Below are positions 35,249 to 45,416 of a stretch of DNA of 64,000 bases, piece by piece (within the stretch, counting starts at the first letter, position 1; each line of letters starts with the position of its first letter). The DNA lies in assembly GCF_004364635.1 (NCBI RefSeq), contig NZ_SOAX01000004.1, forward strand, positions 124,001 to 188,000, given 5' to 3'. The position numbers were made by a program, and so were the translations under genes. The notes under the pieces are model-generated. The model was not told where the DNA came from. It did no database searches and saw only the letters and a program-made list of their open reading frames with translations. This DNA comes from Halospina denitrificans. GTDB taxonomy: Bacteria > Pseudomonadota > Gammaproteobacteria > Pseudomonadales > Oleiphilaceae.

Positions 35249-36425
35249 CCGCTCTTTCCTCCCCTGGTTCGACGCAACAACGTTGTATGAGACCGGACAG
35301 GATACCGACCATGGGCTCGATCTGCGACAGGGCCAGGAACTCGTCGGGCTGGTGGGCCTGGTCGATGGAGCCGGGCCCGAGGACCAGCGTCTCCATCCCG
35401 AGCGACTGCAGGAAAGGGGCCTCGGTGGCAAAGGCAACGCCCTCGGCCCTGTGCCCCGTCATCTGCTCGCACAGCGAGACCAGTTTCGAGCTCTCGGCCT
35501 GCTCGAAGGGCGGCACGCCATCAAAGAGTGGCTCGAAGATGCATTCGAGCTCCCTGGCACGGGCGATGGGCGCCACCCGCTCCAGGATCAGGCGCCGCAG
35601 CTCGCTGATGTCCATGCCGGGAAGCGGCCTGAGATCAAAATGCAGCTCGCAGTCGGCACAGATCCGGTTGGGATTGTCACCACCGTGGATATGCCCCGGA
35701 TTCAGGGTTGGCACGTCCACCCGGAAGCCCGGATGCTGGTACTGCTTCTGGAGTTCCCCGCGCAGCGCCAGTATCTCCGTCAGGACCGCATTCATGCCTT
35801 CCAGGGCATTGCGCCCCAGTGACGGGTCCGAGGAGTGGCCAGACCGCCCCTCCAGCCGCAGACGCTCCATCATGATGCCCTTGTGCAGCCTGACAGGCCG
35901 GATTTCGGTGGGTTCACCAATAACCGCGTAGCGGCCCCGCGGCCTGCCGGCCCGGACCAGTTCCCGGGCACCTCCCATGGCGCTTTCCTCGTCGGCGGTT
36001 GCCAGGATCACCAGAGGTTCACTGAACGCCGCATCCCTGGCCCGCCAGGCGGCTTCAAGCGCCAGGGGGAAGAAGCCCTTCATGTCGCAGGTGCCCAGCC
36101 CATACCAGCGGTCACCCCGCTCACTCAGCGTGAAGGGGTCCGTCTGCCAGCGGTGCTCATCGAAAGGCACGGTATCCGTATGACCGGACAGGACCAGCCC
36201 GCCCGGCCCCTCGCCGCGTGTGGCAATCAGGTTGTACTTACCCGGCGCTCCGGGAACCGCCATGGTCTCCACCCGGAAGTCCAGCGCGGAAAGCCATTGA
36301 GCCAGCTGGCTGACCACCACCTCATTGCTCTGATCCCACTGGGGGCTGACGCTGCTGATTGATGGCGTGGCGATCAGGGTTGCCAGCATGTCACGGATTT
36401 CCGGGATCGGCCGCTGCATCGTCAC
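35241..36425 (-). CDS. argE: Acetylornithine deacetylase
   Basis: A 394-residue M20-family metallohydrolase releasing ornithine from N-acetylornithine. Metal ligands are visible in LSGHTDTVPFD, TCDMKGFFPL, ADEESAMGGARE (catalytic Glu-Glu) and VIGEPTEIRPVRLHKG; dimerisation-domain GRSGHSSDPSLGRNALE follows. Linear-pathway ArgE next to ArgA is the pseudomonad arrangement, although pseudomonads also have ArgJ; argJ is not in the window. It overlaps the upstream hypothetical gene by 4 nt and argA by 8 nt: one three-gene operon. Confidence 0.93.
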   Translation of the reverse strand: MTMQRPIPEIRDMLATLIATPSISSVSPQWDQSNEVVVSQLAQWLSALDFRVETMAVPGAPGKYNLIATRGEGPGGLVLSGHTDTVPFDEHRWQTDPFTLSERGDRWYGLGTCDMKGFFPLALEAAWRARDAAFSEPLVILATADEESAMGGARELVRAGRPRGRYAVIGEPTEIRPVRLHKGIMMERLRLEGRSGHSSDPSLGRNALEGMNAVLTEILALRGELQKQYQHPGFRVDVPTLNPGHIHGGDNPNRICADCELHFDLRPLPGMDISELRRLILERVAPIARARELECIFEPLFDGVPPFEQAESSKLVSLCEQMTGHRAEGVAFATEAPFLQSLGMETLVLGPGSIDQAHQPDEFLALSQIEPMVGILSGLIQRCCVEPGEERAGD

Positions 36426-37801
36426 TGCTCCTCGCCGCCTTCTTCGACAGGGGTCGGGACGGGCCTGATTTCACCCAGCCCTGGCCTGAGGAATTCTTCC
36501 AGGCCGGGCCCCTCCTCATCACCCGTAATGGGGCGCCCGGGATCATCCGGACGCCGCCAGACCGAGAAGGTCTCAATATCCTCCGCGTGGAAGGGCGCGA
36601 CCACCTCACCCCCTTCCAGGGTCCGCCGGATATGGAGGGCTCCGCCTTCCAGAGCCACAAGCTGGCCTTCCACGCGTCGCCCATTGGCAAGATCAAGCCG
36701 CACCCGCCGGTCAATCCAGGCAGCCGCCCTTTCCGTGTTCGACGCCCTGAATTTGGGATCGTTATCCGGTTCTTCCACGGGCACCAATGGTTCCTCCGCC
36801 GCATCGCTGTCCGGCTTGTCCGGATCCACGGCAAATCCGACACTCTCCCACTGCCGGTCATTGTACACAATGGAGAGCCCAGCCTTCTCCTGCCATTGCG
36901 CCAGGGTCAATCGCTTTCCCGGCGCCTGGAAATCCTCCGCCGGATTCCACTCCAGGGCAAGCTCACCGCCTTCCCGCAACCAGCTCTGGAAAAGGTTGGT
37001 GGTCTCCGTTGATGGACTCATGCCCTGCTCTTTCATGGACATCGACCAGTCACGGGCCGCCCCCAGAACCCATTCGTCCACGGGTTCATCTTCAGCAGCG
37101 GCACAGAACGAGGACAGGCGACGCATGAAACCCGCATCGCGCATTACGACTTCCCCCTTATGGATGCCGGGCTGATAGGTGGCGGAGGTTTCAGACCATG
37201 GCAGAGCAAGGCGCTCTCCCTGCCACTGACCGGAGAGGCTTCCAAGGAGACCGGCATCCAGACTCAGGGAGTAGCCGTGTCCCTCGCCACCGGTAGGCCC
37301 TCGATAACGGAGGGCTGCGTCAGCACCAATCCGATCAATCCCCATGCGCAACAGATCCGCGGGGGTCAGTGCCGGCTGGTTCCCGCAGCGTTCCAGATGC
37401 AGGGGGTGCTGCTGCAGGGAAAGCGCACGATGGACGCGAGCCCAGGGACGGAACAGATCCGGCTGAAGCACCAGTTCCACCTCATTGAACTGGAGTTCCC
37501 AGGTGCTGGGCTCCTCACCACTCAACAGCCACCGGTGGAGGGGCAGAAACCCGGGCGCACTGAATGACACCGACTTCAGGGTCACGGGCTCGGAAACATC
37601 AAACCAGTGCCAGCGCACCCCTTCAACGGAGACGCTGCCGTCAAACCCGGGACGGATACGGTCCCAGTGAAGGTCGCCCCAGGGACCGGCGAATTGTTTC
37701 ATCTCGCTCAGAGTCGAATGGGCGCCATACCATAAGGTGGCGTAATGAGTGACGGCGGCCAGAAGCAGCGCCGCAAGAACAGAGATCAGAAGTTTTTTCA
37801 T
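36422..37801 (-). CDS. Membrane-anchored protein of unknown function, first gene of the argE-argA operon
   Basis: A 459-residue protein with one N-terminal membrane anchor (residues 4-22) and a large presumably periplasmic part. AsmA-like repeated beta features (DGSVSVEGVRWHWFDVSEPV, WELQFNEVELVLQPDLF) are followed by helices and, near 380-430, a small SH3/Sm-like module (LDLANGRRVEGQLVALEGGA then VVAPFHAEDIETFSVWRRP). The tail is acidic and Pro/Glu rich. No named family is recognised. The 4-nt overlap with argE means cotranscription although no arginine role is evident. Confidence 0.7.
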   Translation of the reverse strand: MKKLLISVLAALLLAAVTHYATLWYGAHSTLSEMKQFAGPWGDLHWDRIRPGFDGSVSVEGVRWHWFDVSEPVTLKSVSFSAPGFLPLHRWLLSGEEPSTWELQFNEVELVLQPDLFRPWARVHRALSLQQHPLHLERCGNQPALTPADLLRMGIDRIGADAALRYRGPTGGEGHGYSLSLDAGLLGSLSGQWQGERLALPWSETSATYQPGIHKGEVVMRDAGFMRRLSSFCAAAEDEPVDEWVLGAARDWSMSMKEQGMSPSTETTNLFQSWLREGGELALEWNPAEDFQAPGKRLTLAQWQEKAGLSIVYNDRQWESVGFAVDPDKPDSDAAEEPLVPVEEPDNDPKFRASNTERAAAWIDRRVRLDLANGRRVEGQLVALEGGALHIRRTLEGGEVVAPFHAEDIETFSVWRRPDDPGRPITGDEEGPGLEEFLRPGLGEIRPVPTPVEEGGEEQ

Positions 37802-37999
37802 GATTCAGCGCCTGGAACCCTTGCTGGGAGCGAAAGTAGCTTACCTCACGCCCCTGTGTTTTTATAATTCAGTCGAATGTCGACCCTGTCTCAGCGTAGC
37901 AGTCATCGCGACGCCAAAGTGCAGGAAAAATCATGTATATTCACTATAGTAGGAATCAGAAGGGCTGTTATCCGCCATTGCCCCGAGGCAGGAGGCATC

Positions 38000-39350
<1,351 letters not shown>

Positions 39351-41960
39351 CTAGAAACTGATCGTCAACGACGGTTCGGCCTTCTGGAGCTGGTCCCGGA
39401 AAATGGCCTTGATCCGTTCCAGCCCCTCTATGGATTCCGCCTCAAAGCGCAACACCAGATTGGGCGTGGTATTTGAGGCGCGACAGAGCCCCCAGCCATC
39501 CGGGTAGTCCACGCGAATGCCATCGATATCGGTAATGGTGGCATCACCAAAATCCCCGTCATTGGCCAGCCGCTCAATGAGGGCAAACTTGGCATCGTCC
39601 GGTACCGGCAGGTTGATCTCGGGGGTGCTTTCATCCTCCGGGAACTCCGCGAAGACCGCATCCGCCTCACGGTCCTCAGTGCCCAGGATCTCCAGCAGCC
39701 TTGCTGCGGCGTAGATGCCATCATCAAAGCCGTACCAGCGCTCCTGGAAGAAGATGTGGCCGCTCATCTCCCCGGCCAGCAGCGCGCCCTCGGACTTCAT
39801 CTTGGCCTTGATCCAGGAATGGCCGGTCTTCCACATGATGGGGCGGCCGCCGTACTCGTTGATGACGGTCGCAAGGCGGCGGGAACACTTCACGTCGTAG
39901 ATGATGTCCGCGCCGGGGTTGCGCGAGACCACATCGCGGGCAAACAGCATCAGCAGCCGATCCGGCCAGATGATCTTGCCGCTGTTGGTGACAACGCCCA
40001 GGCGGTCACCATCACCGTCAAAGGCGATCCCCAGGTCCGCGCCCTGATCCCTGACCGTCTGGATCAGGGTTTCCAGGTTCTCCGGCTTGCCCGGGTCCGG
40101 ATGATGATTGGGGAAATCGCCATCCACATCGCAGAACAGGGGTGTGACCTCACACCCAAGCTCCTGGATCAGTTGGGGCCCAAGCTCCCCGGCGACGCCA
40201 TTGCCCGCGTCCACCACAACGCGCAGGGGCGTGGCAACGGCGATATCGCCCACGATCCGGTCGATATAGGCCTTGCGCACGTCCTGTTCCGTCTGCTGGC
40301 CGCTGCCCTCTTCCAGCTGCTGGTTGCGGATGCGCTCCAGCAGTTTCTGGATGGCGTCGCCAGCCAGGGTCTCACCCCCGAGCACCATCTTGAGGCCGTT
40401 GTACTCAGGCGGGTTATGACTTCCGGTGATCATCACCCCGGAGCCGTTCTCCAGGTAGTGGGCTGCAAAATACAGAACCGGCGTGGGAACACGTCCGACG
40501 CGGACGACGTCCATTCCGGCCTGCATCAGGCCCTGCGAGAGCGCCTCGGCCAGTTCGGGGCTCGAGTGGCGGCCATCGTAACCCACGCAGATCTGCTGCT
40601 GGCCCCGCTGAATGCCTTCACTGCCAATCGCCTGGCCGATAACGCGGACGATATCCGGCGTCAGGGTGTCGCCCACCACGCCACGGATGTCATAGGCACG
40701 GAAAATCGAATCGGGAACTTCTGTCATCAAGGGTGCGGTTTCTTCCAATGTCATCTCCCCGGCGTCACTGCCGCCTTCCAGCCCGAGGACGTCCTCGTCC
40801 CCGTTCATCATTTCAATGTCGAGCGCATCATCATCGAAGAGGGGGTCGTTGTCACCCCCCTCCTCACTATCGGGCTCTGCCGGGGCCGCCTCCTCCTCTG
40901 GAGCGGCCTGGCGTTTCTTCGCCGCTGGTTTCTTCGTGGCTGCCGCGCCACGACCGGTTCTGACCGGCGCTTCCCTGGCAAGCCGACTCAGGGTCTCGGC
41001 CAGCGCAATCGTGGCCGGCAACCTCAGCGCCGGCAGCTTGACACGCTCGCCACCAAAGGCTTTCTGGGCCCACTGACTGAGACCGGAAACGTCGTTACGG
41101 AGCTGCTTCTGCAGCGTCATGAATACAGCCCAGAGCCCTGCGATAACGACAAGCGCAATGCCCAGGGCCATCCCCCACACAGTCATCAGCGGGAAAAGTT
41201 CCGGCGGTTGGGCGGTGGAGGCATAGCGCACGGACCAGCGGTCAACAGCGAGGTCGCGGGCAACACCCTCCCCGCCGGCCTGGCCACTGGAAACGATGGT
41301 CACGTCCCGGTTATCCACGCGCTGGCGCAATTCCACACGCCCGTCGATGGCTTCGGTGGCGGCCGCGATAACGGGATCCATTACGCTGGCCTCGAAAATC
41401 ACGAGCAGGCTGCCACCTTTTCTGCCGTCCTCCCCGGTCTTGACCGGGGCGGCAATCTGCACCAACCACTCGCCGTCACGCTGGTAGGCATCCATCTGGT
41501 TCTCGCCCGAGCGTTCGGCCTGACGGGCAAGATCAATACTGGCAAAGCTGAGTTCGTAGTCGCGTCCCTCGGGCTGGGTGACCTCATCCGGTGCAAACAG
41601 GAAAACCGCCCGCGCGGACGGAAGTGTATCCTGAAGCACCCGAGCGACTTCCTGTTTCCCACCCCCCCGGGCGGCCTCAAACGTAGTCTGTTGGGCTGCA
41701 TAGCCGGCAACAATATCGTGGAGGTAGCTCAGGTGCTGGTCAAACCGGCTTTTCAGACCATCGACGCGGTCGCGGGTATTGGCCTCAAGCACCCGCTGTT
41801 CGGTGGGCGCCATGACGAAGGTGGTCAGCAGCCACGTCAGCACGGCGACACCGGCCAGGACCAGGGCCGATTGCAGCAGCGGGATCCGCATCAGCGAAAA
41901 CGGGCGCGCTCGCGAGTCGTTCCCGGGGGCATCCGTTTTTTTCTTTTTCCCGAATTTCAT
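39351..41960 (-). CDS. algC: Membrane-anchored phosphomannomutase/phosphoglucomutase
   Basis: An 869-residue protein. Residues from about 416 are a complete AlgC-type alpha-D-phosphohexomutase: IFRAYDIRGVVGDTL, phosphoserine S514 in ITGSHNPPEYNG, metal loop DGDGDRLG and sugar-binding GEMSGH. This enzyme feeds LPS, alginate or other polysaccharides. Ahead of it lie TM1 (about 30-50), a periplasmic domain of about 200 residues with sensor-like features, TM2 (about 257-282) and an acidic linker (about 340-410). P. aeruginosa AlgC is only the 463-residue enzyme. The extension may tether or regulate the enzyme in response to an envelope cue. Confidence 0.93.
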   Translation of the reverse strand: MKFGKKKKTDAPGNDSRARPFSLMRIPLLQSALVLAGVAVLTWLLTTFVMAPTEQRVLEANTRDRVDGLKSRFDQHLSYLHDIVAGYAAQQTTFEAARGGGKQEVARVLQDTLPSARAVFLFAPDEVTQPEGRDYELSFASIDLARQAERSGENQMDAYQRDGEWLVQIAAPVKTGEDGRKGGSLLVIFEASVMDPVIAAATEAIDGRVELRQRVDNRDVTIVSSGQAGGEGVARDLAVDRWSVRYASTAQPPELFPLMTVWGMALGIALVVIAGLWAVFMTLQKQLRNDVSGLSQWAQKAFGGERVKLPALRLPATIALAETLSRLAREAPVRTGRGAAATKKPAAKKRQAAPEEEAAPAEPDSEEGGDNDPLFDDDALDIEMMNGDEDVLGLEGGSDAGEMTLEETAPLMTEVPDSIFRAYDIRGVVGDTLTPDIVRVIGQAIGSEGIQRGQQQICVGYDGRHSSPELAEALSQGLMQAGMDVVRVGRVPTPVLYFAAHYLENGSGVMITGSHNPPEYNGLKMVLGGETLAGDAIQKLLERIRNQQLEEGSGQQTEQDVRKAYIDRIVGDIAVATPLRVVVDAGNGVAGELGPQLIQELGCEVTPLFCDVDGDFPNHHPDPGKPENLETLIQTVRDQGADLGIAFDGDGDRLGVVTNSGKIIWPDRLLMLFARDVVSRNPGADIIYDVKCSRRLATVINEYGGRPIMWKTGHSWIKAKMKSEGALLAGEMSGHIFFQERWYGFDDGIYAAARLLEILGTEDREADAVFAEFPEDESTPEINLPVPDDAKFALIERLANDGDFGDATITDIDGIRVDYPDGWGLCRASNTTPNLVLRFEAESIEGLERIKAIFRDQLQKAEPSLTISF

Positions 41961-42022
41961 GGACTCATCCTTAATTGGGGAGGCTTTGAAGCCAGTATAG
42001 AAACCTCGGCTATTATTGCATC

Positions 42023-42484
42023 CTAGCGGCCGCCTGTTGAGCCAAAACCGCCTTCACCGCGCAGAGAGGCATCAAATTCATTCACCAGTTCGAATTCCGC
42101 CTGGACGACGGGCACGATCACCAGCTGGGCGATGCGTTCGCCGGGTTCGATGGTGAAGGTTGTATTACCCCGATTCCAGCAGGAGACCATGATCTGGCCC
42201 TGGTAGTCGGAGTCGATAAGGCCCACGAGGTTGCCCAGGACGATACCGTGTTTGTGGCCGAGGCCGGAGCGCGGGAGGATCATGGCGGCCAGTGAGGGGT
42301 CGTCGATGTGGAGGGCCATGCCGGTGGGGATGAGGTCGGTTTCGCCGGGGGCCAGCGTTAAGGGTTGTTCGACGCAGGCACGGAGGTCGAGGCCGGCGGA
42401 GCCTTCGGTGGCGTAGCTCGGCATGGGGATGGTGTCGCCCAGGCGCTCATCCAGGATTTTGAGCTGGAAACGTTGTTTGGACAT
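42023..42484 (-). CDS. dut: dUTP diphosphatase
   Basis: A 153-residue trimeric dUTPase that removes dUTP and makes dUMP for thymidylate synthesis. All five motifs are present: [44 protein letters not shown] and the C-terminal [10 protein letters not shown]. It lies in the coaBC-dut-algC-argB order typical of pseudomonads. Hairpin element C ends 46 nt upstream of its ATG, so a transcript from coaBC would carry the hairpin between the two genes. Confidence 0.95.
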   Translation of the reverse strand: MSKQRFQLKILDERLGDTIPMPSYATEGSAGLDLRACVEQPLTLAPGETDLIPTGMALHIDDPSLAAMILPRSGLGHKHGIVLGNLVGLIDSDYQGQIMVSCWNRGNTTFTIEPGERIAQLVIVPVVQAEFELVNEFDASLRGEGGFGSTGGR

Positions 42485-42530
42485 TATTTGGTCTCTGGTT
42501 TCTGTGGGTTGCTGTGGGTTTTGTGCAGGA

Positions 42531-42645
42531 AATCAGTCGGGTGGGGAGCGCTTTCCGGGAATCGCTGTGAATCCATCCATGGACGCTGCCCTCCGCCATC
42601 CATGGCTCCGGAGCTTCCCGGAAAGCGCTCCCCACCCGACTGATT
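42531..42645 (-). repeat. Long hairpin element C (subtype 2, inverted)
   Basis: Perfect 31-bp arms 42531-42561 and 42615-42645; here the internal-loop positions are complementary (TCC/GGA), so pairing runs unbroken into GGGAA/TTCCC. Read on the minus strand, the core has hairpin 1 CTCCGGAGCCATGGATGGCGGAG (23 nt split as CTCC-GGA bulge-GCCA/TGGC-GGAG) and hairpin 2 TCCA-TGGA region. It starts 13 nt after the coaBC stop and ends 46 nt before the dut start, in the direction of those genes. Confidence 0.9.
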
Positions 42646-42658
42646 CCCCCCGCATTGT

Positions 42659-43852
42659 TTATGCTCGCGACCTTTTATGGATCAGGGTCAGGAGATCGGT
42701 CGCCAGTTCTGTCTTGGAGCGGGCATCATACTTTTGGCTACCGCCTTCCCAGAACACCTCCACTGCGTTGCGGTCACTGTTGAAACCGATATCCGGGGCC
42801 GAGACATCATTGGCGACGATCATATCGAGGTTTTTGCGTTTGAGCTTGTCCTTCGCATAATCGCTGACGTTGTTGGTTTCGGCGGCGAAGCCGACGGTGA
42901 AGGGTCGGTTCTGCTTTCGGGCCGCGACGGAGGCGAGGATATCGGGGTTCTGTTGCAGTTCGATTACCGGGGCGCTGTCTTTGTTTTTCTTGATCTTGGA
43001 TTCGGAGCGGGTGACCGGGCGGTAGTCGGCGACGGCGGCGGTGGCGACGAACCAGTCGGTGCCGTTGGTCAGGGCCTCGTCCACGGCCTTTTGCATGTCT
43101 TCGGCGGTTTCCACATCCACGCGCTGGACGCCGTTGGGCGTGGGCAGGGAGACGGGGCCGGCGACCAGGGTGACGTCGGCGCCCTGGCGGGCGGCGGATT
43201 CGGCGATGGCGAAGCCCATGCGCCCGGAGCTGTGGTTGGTGATGTAGCGCACCGGGTCCAGGGACTCGCGGGTGGGGCCGGCGGTGAGCACGAGGCGGAT
43301 GCCTTTCAGGGGCTGGTCGTCCATGGCGGCAACCTGCTGCACCAGTTGGTCCGGCTCCAGCATGCGCCCGGGCCCCACATCCCCACAGGCCTGATCCCCC
43401 TCGGCGGGGCCCCAGATACGGAACTGCGGATCGGATTCAAGCGCCTGGAGATTCTTCTGCGTGCGGGCATTCGCCCACATGGCCTGGTTCATCGCCGGCG
43501 CCAGGGCAATGGGCGCCTCGGTGGCCAGGCAGAGCGTGGTCAGCAGATCATCGGCAAGGCCGTGAGCAAGACGGGCCATAATGTCGGCGGACGCGGGCGC
43601 CACCAGCACCAGCTCCGCCCACTTCGCCAGCTCAATATGGCCCATCCCGGCCTCCGCCTCGGGATCCAGCAGACTCTGGCGAACCGGATGGCCACTCACC
43701 GCCTGAAAGGTCAACGGCTGAACAAACGCCTTCGCCCCCTCCGTCATCACCACCCGAACCTCATGCCCCTGCTGCTTGAGCCTGCGCACCAGATCCGCAC
43801 TCTTGTAGGCGGCAATGCCGCCGGTGACCCCAAGAAGAATCCGTCTGCCCAC
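42659..43852 (-). CDS. coaBC: Bifunctional phosphopantothenoylcysteine synthetase/decarboxylase
   Basis: A 397-residue fusion for two coenzyme A steps. The flavin decarboxylase half (about 1-185) has RILLGVTGGIAAYKSADLVR, VVMTEGAKAFVQPLTFQ and PAMNQAMWANARTQKN. The synthetase half (about 190-397) has VLTAGPTRESLDPVRYITNH, SSGRMGFAIAESAARQGADV and VGFAAETNN followed by KNLDMIVANDV. It is flanked by hairpin elements C (downstream) and D (upstream, about 140 bp before the start), and divergent from radC. Confidence 0.95.
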   Translation of the reverse strand: MGRRILLGVTGGIAAYKSADLVRRLKQQGHEVRVVMTEGAKAFVQPLTFQAVSGHPVRQSLLDPEAEAGMGHIELAKWAELVLVAPASADIMARLAHGLADDLLTTLCLATEAPIALAPAMNQAMWANARTQKNLQALESDPQFRIWGPAEGDQACGDVGPGRMLEPDQLVQQVAAMDDQPLKGIRLVLTAGPTRESLDPVRYITNHSSGRMGFAIAESAARQGADVTLVAGPVSLPTPNGVQRVDVETAEDMQKAVDEALTNGTDWFVATAAVADYRPVTRSESKIKKNKDSAPVIELQQNPDILASVAARKQNRPFTVGFAAETNNVSDYAKDKLKRKNLDMIVANDVSAPDIGFNSDRNAVEVFWEGGSQKYDARSKTELATDLLTLIHKRSRA

Positions 43853-43992
43853 GTTATCCCCTGCTTAGCTGTTTGGCCGATCTGAACCACAAGATACCAG
43901 AGAACCTCCGTGAATTGGCATGGCCTGTTGATATCGCTAGACTATCTCCCCTTAGCAATCCAGCTGACGGCAGCTACTCGAAGCTGGATAGA

Positions 43993-44098
43993 GGCAGGCG
44001 GGGCGGGCTTCACGGGAAGCTCCGGAGCCATGGATGGCGGAGGCGCAGCGTCCAGGGATGGATTCATAGCGATTCCCGTGAAGCCCGCCCCGCCTGCC
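43993..44098 (+). repeat. Long hairpin element D (subtype 2, forward)
   Basis: Perfect 26-bp arms 43993-44018 and 44073-44098, including GGGAA/TTCCC; the internal-loop positions are CAC/GTG and paired. The core shares hairpin 1 (GCTCCGGAGCCATGGATGGC) with element C and hairpin 2 (TCC-AGGGAT-GGA) with element B. It lies between divergent coaBC and radC and ends 36 nt before the radC ATG, so any radC transcript from upstream begins with this structure. Confidence 0.9.
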
Positions 44099-44134
44099 GA
44101 TGCACGGAAGACGAAAACCGAAAGGACTCAAGAA

Positions 44135-44809
44135 ATGTCAATCAAGGACCTCCCTGTAGAGGAACGCCCCCGCGAAAAACTCCTGAACCACGGCGCCACC
44201 ACCCTCAGCGACGCCGAACTCCTGGCCATATTCCTGCGCACCGGCAGCGCCGGCAAACCCGTCATGACCCTGGCCCGGGAACTGATCGAACAGTTCGGCA
44301 GCCTGCGCGCCCTCGCCGGCGCCTCCGCCACCCAGTTCTGCCGCACCCAGGGCCTGGGCACCGCCAAGTTCGCCCAGCTCCAGGCCGCGCTCGAAATGTC
44401 ACTGCGGGTACTGGACTCCCCGCTGCAAAGCGGTGAAGCCCTCACCTCCCCGGACGCCACCCGCCGCTACCTCAAGACCAAGCTCATCACCCGGCCCCAC
44501 GAAGTCTTCGCCTGCCTGTTCCTCGACACCCGCCACCGCATCATCCGTTACGAGGAACTGTTCTCCGGCACCATCGACGGGGCCGCCGTCTACCCTCGTG
44601 AAGTGGTCCGTCGCGCCCTGGACCACAACGCCGCCGCCGTGATCCTGGCCCACAACCACCCGTCCGGTGTCGCCGAGCCCAGCGACGCGGACATCAACCT
44701 CACGGAGCGCCTGAAATCCGCGCTGGGACTGGTTGACGTACGGGTCCTCGACCACATGATTGTGGGCCACGGCGAAGTAACCTCGCTCGCAGAGACGGGC
44801 CGGATCTGA
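44135..44809 (+). CDS. radC: RadC-family JAB1/MPN-domain protein
   Basis: A 224-residue protein, close to E. coli RadC in length. A helix-hairpin-helix-like N-terminus ([40 protein letters not shown]) precedes the JAMM metal site [14 protein letters not shown] and [13 protein letters not shown]. The historical repair role is disputed; a metallo-hydrolase fold is clear. ATG 44135 follows AAGGA; the frame open back to 43910 runs through element D and is not coding. It is divergent from coaBC as in Pseudomonas. Confidence 0.93.
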   Translation: MSIKDLPVEERPREKLLNHGATTLSDAELLAIFLRTGSAGKPVMTLARELIEQFGSLRALAGASATQFCRTQGLGTAKFAQLQAALEMSLRVLDSPLQSGEALTSPDATRRYLKTKLITRPHEVFACLFLDTRHRIIRYEELFSGTIDGAAVYPREVVRRALDHNAAAVILAHNHPSGVAEPSDADINLTERLKSALGLVDVRVLDHMIVGHGEVTSLAETGRI

Positions 44810-44818
44810 ACTTTTGCT

Positions 44819-44847
44819 TTGCGTTTTTGGCGTGATTCTGGTATAAA
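44819..44847 (+). promoter_or_regulatory. Candidate rpmB-rpmG promoter
   Basis: TTGCGT (44819-44824), 17-nt spacer, TATAAA (44842-44847), 118 nt before the rpmB ATG. The -10 is strong and the -35 moderate. The G/C-rich leader between them and rpmB could carry ribosomal-protein autoregulation, but no known motif is recognised. Confidence 0.55.
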
Positions 44848-44965
44848 ACCGGCCTTTTCCGGGAGCGTCAGGCGCAGGCTTTAGCAGCCGATCAGGGCAA
44901 CAGGGCACGACCTGAGCGCAGGATTCGTTTTCAGCACAATTACCAACGCTCTGTTGGAGGCCAAA

Positions 44966-45202
44966 ATGTCCAGAGTTTGTCAGGTGACCGGTAAGCGCAC
45001 AGCCACCGGTAACAACGTTTCACACGCCATGAACCACAGCAAGCGGCGGTTTCTGCCCAACCTGCAGACCCACCGTTTCTGGGTTGAGAGCGAAAAGCGT
45101 TTCGTAAAACTGCGTATTTCCACCAAGGGGATGCGTATCATCGATAAAAAGGGTATCGAAACGGTCCTGAAAGACCTCCGTGCCCGCGGCGAAAAGGTCT
45201 GA
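44966..45202 (+). CDS. rpmB: Ribosomal protein bL28
   Basis: A 78-residue protein of the exact family length, [20 protein letters not shown] followed by [20 protein letters not shown]. It is a 50S subunit protein. ATG 44966 follows TGGAGG. rpmG begins 10 nt after its stop, the usual rpmB-rpmG operon. Confidence 0.97.
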   Translation: MSRVCQVTGKRTATGNNVSHAMNHSKRRFLPNLQTHRFWVESEKRFVKLRISTKGMRIIDKKGIETVLKDLRARGEKV

Positions 45203-45212
45203 GGAGAGCATC

Positions 45213-45368
45213 ATGCGCGAGAAAATCAAACTGGCGTCCAGCGCCGGCACGGGTCACTTCTACACCACGACCAAGAACAAGCGCAACACGCCGGACAAGA
45301 TCGAGATGAAGAAGTACGATCCGGTGGTTCGCAAGCACGTGAACTACAAGGAAACGAAGCTCAAGTAA
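45213..45368 (+). CDS. rpmG: Ribosomal protein bL33
   Basis: A 51-residue protein, [20 protein letters not shown] then [26 protein letters not shown] precedes the ATG. It lacks the zinc-ribbon cysteines (C- form), so it needs no zinc. It is followed by a strong hairpin. Confidence 0.97.
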   Translation: MREKIKLASSAGTGHFYTTTKNKRNTPDKIEMKKYDPVVRKHVNYKETKLK

Positions 45369-45379
45369 GGCTTCAGGCT

Positions 45380-45414
45380 GCCGGAGGCTATCTGGAACCA
45401 ACAGAGCCTCCGGC
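45380..45414. terminator. Hairpin after rpmG
   Basis: GCCGGAGGCT (45380-45389) and AGCCTCCGGC (45405-45414) form a perfect 10-bp stem with a 15-nt loop, between rpmG and the convergent nuclease-family gene that ends at 45417. There is no T-run on the + strand. Confidence 0.65.
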
Positions 45415-45416
45415 GG

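Noticed and set aside
39756-42026. A 756-codon open frame antisense to algC
   Set aside because: It is the complement of a strongly conserved enzyme gene in high-GC DNA; no family motif or sensible start, so a codon-bias artefact.
42677-43885. A 402-codon open frame antisense to coaBC
   Set aside because: Gly/His-rich shadow of a conserved gene; no recognisable protein.
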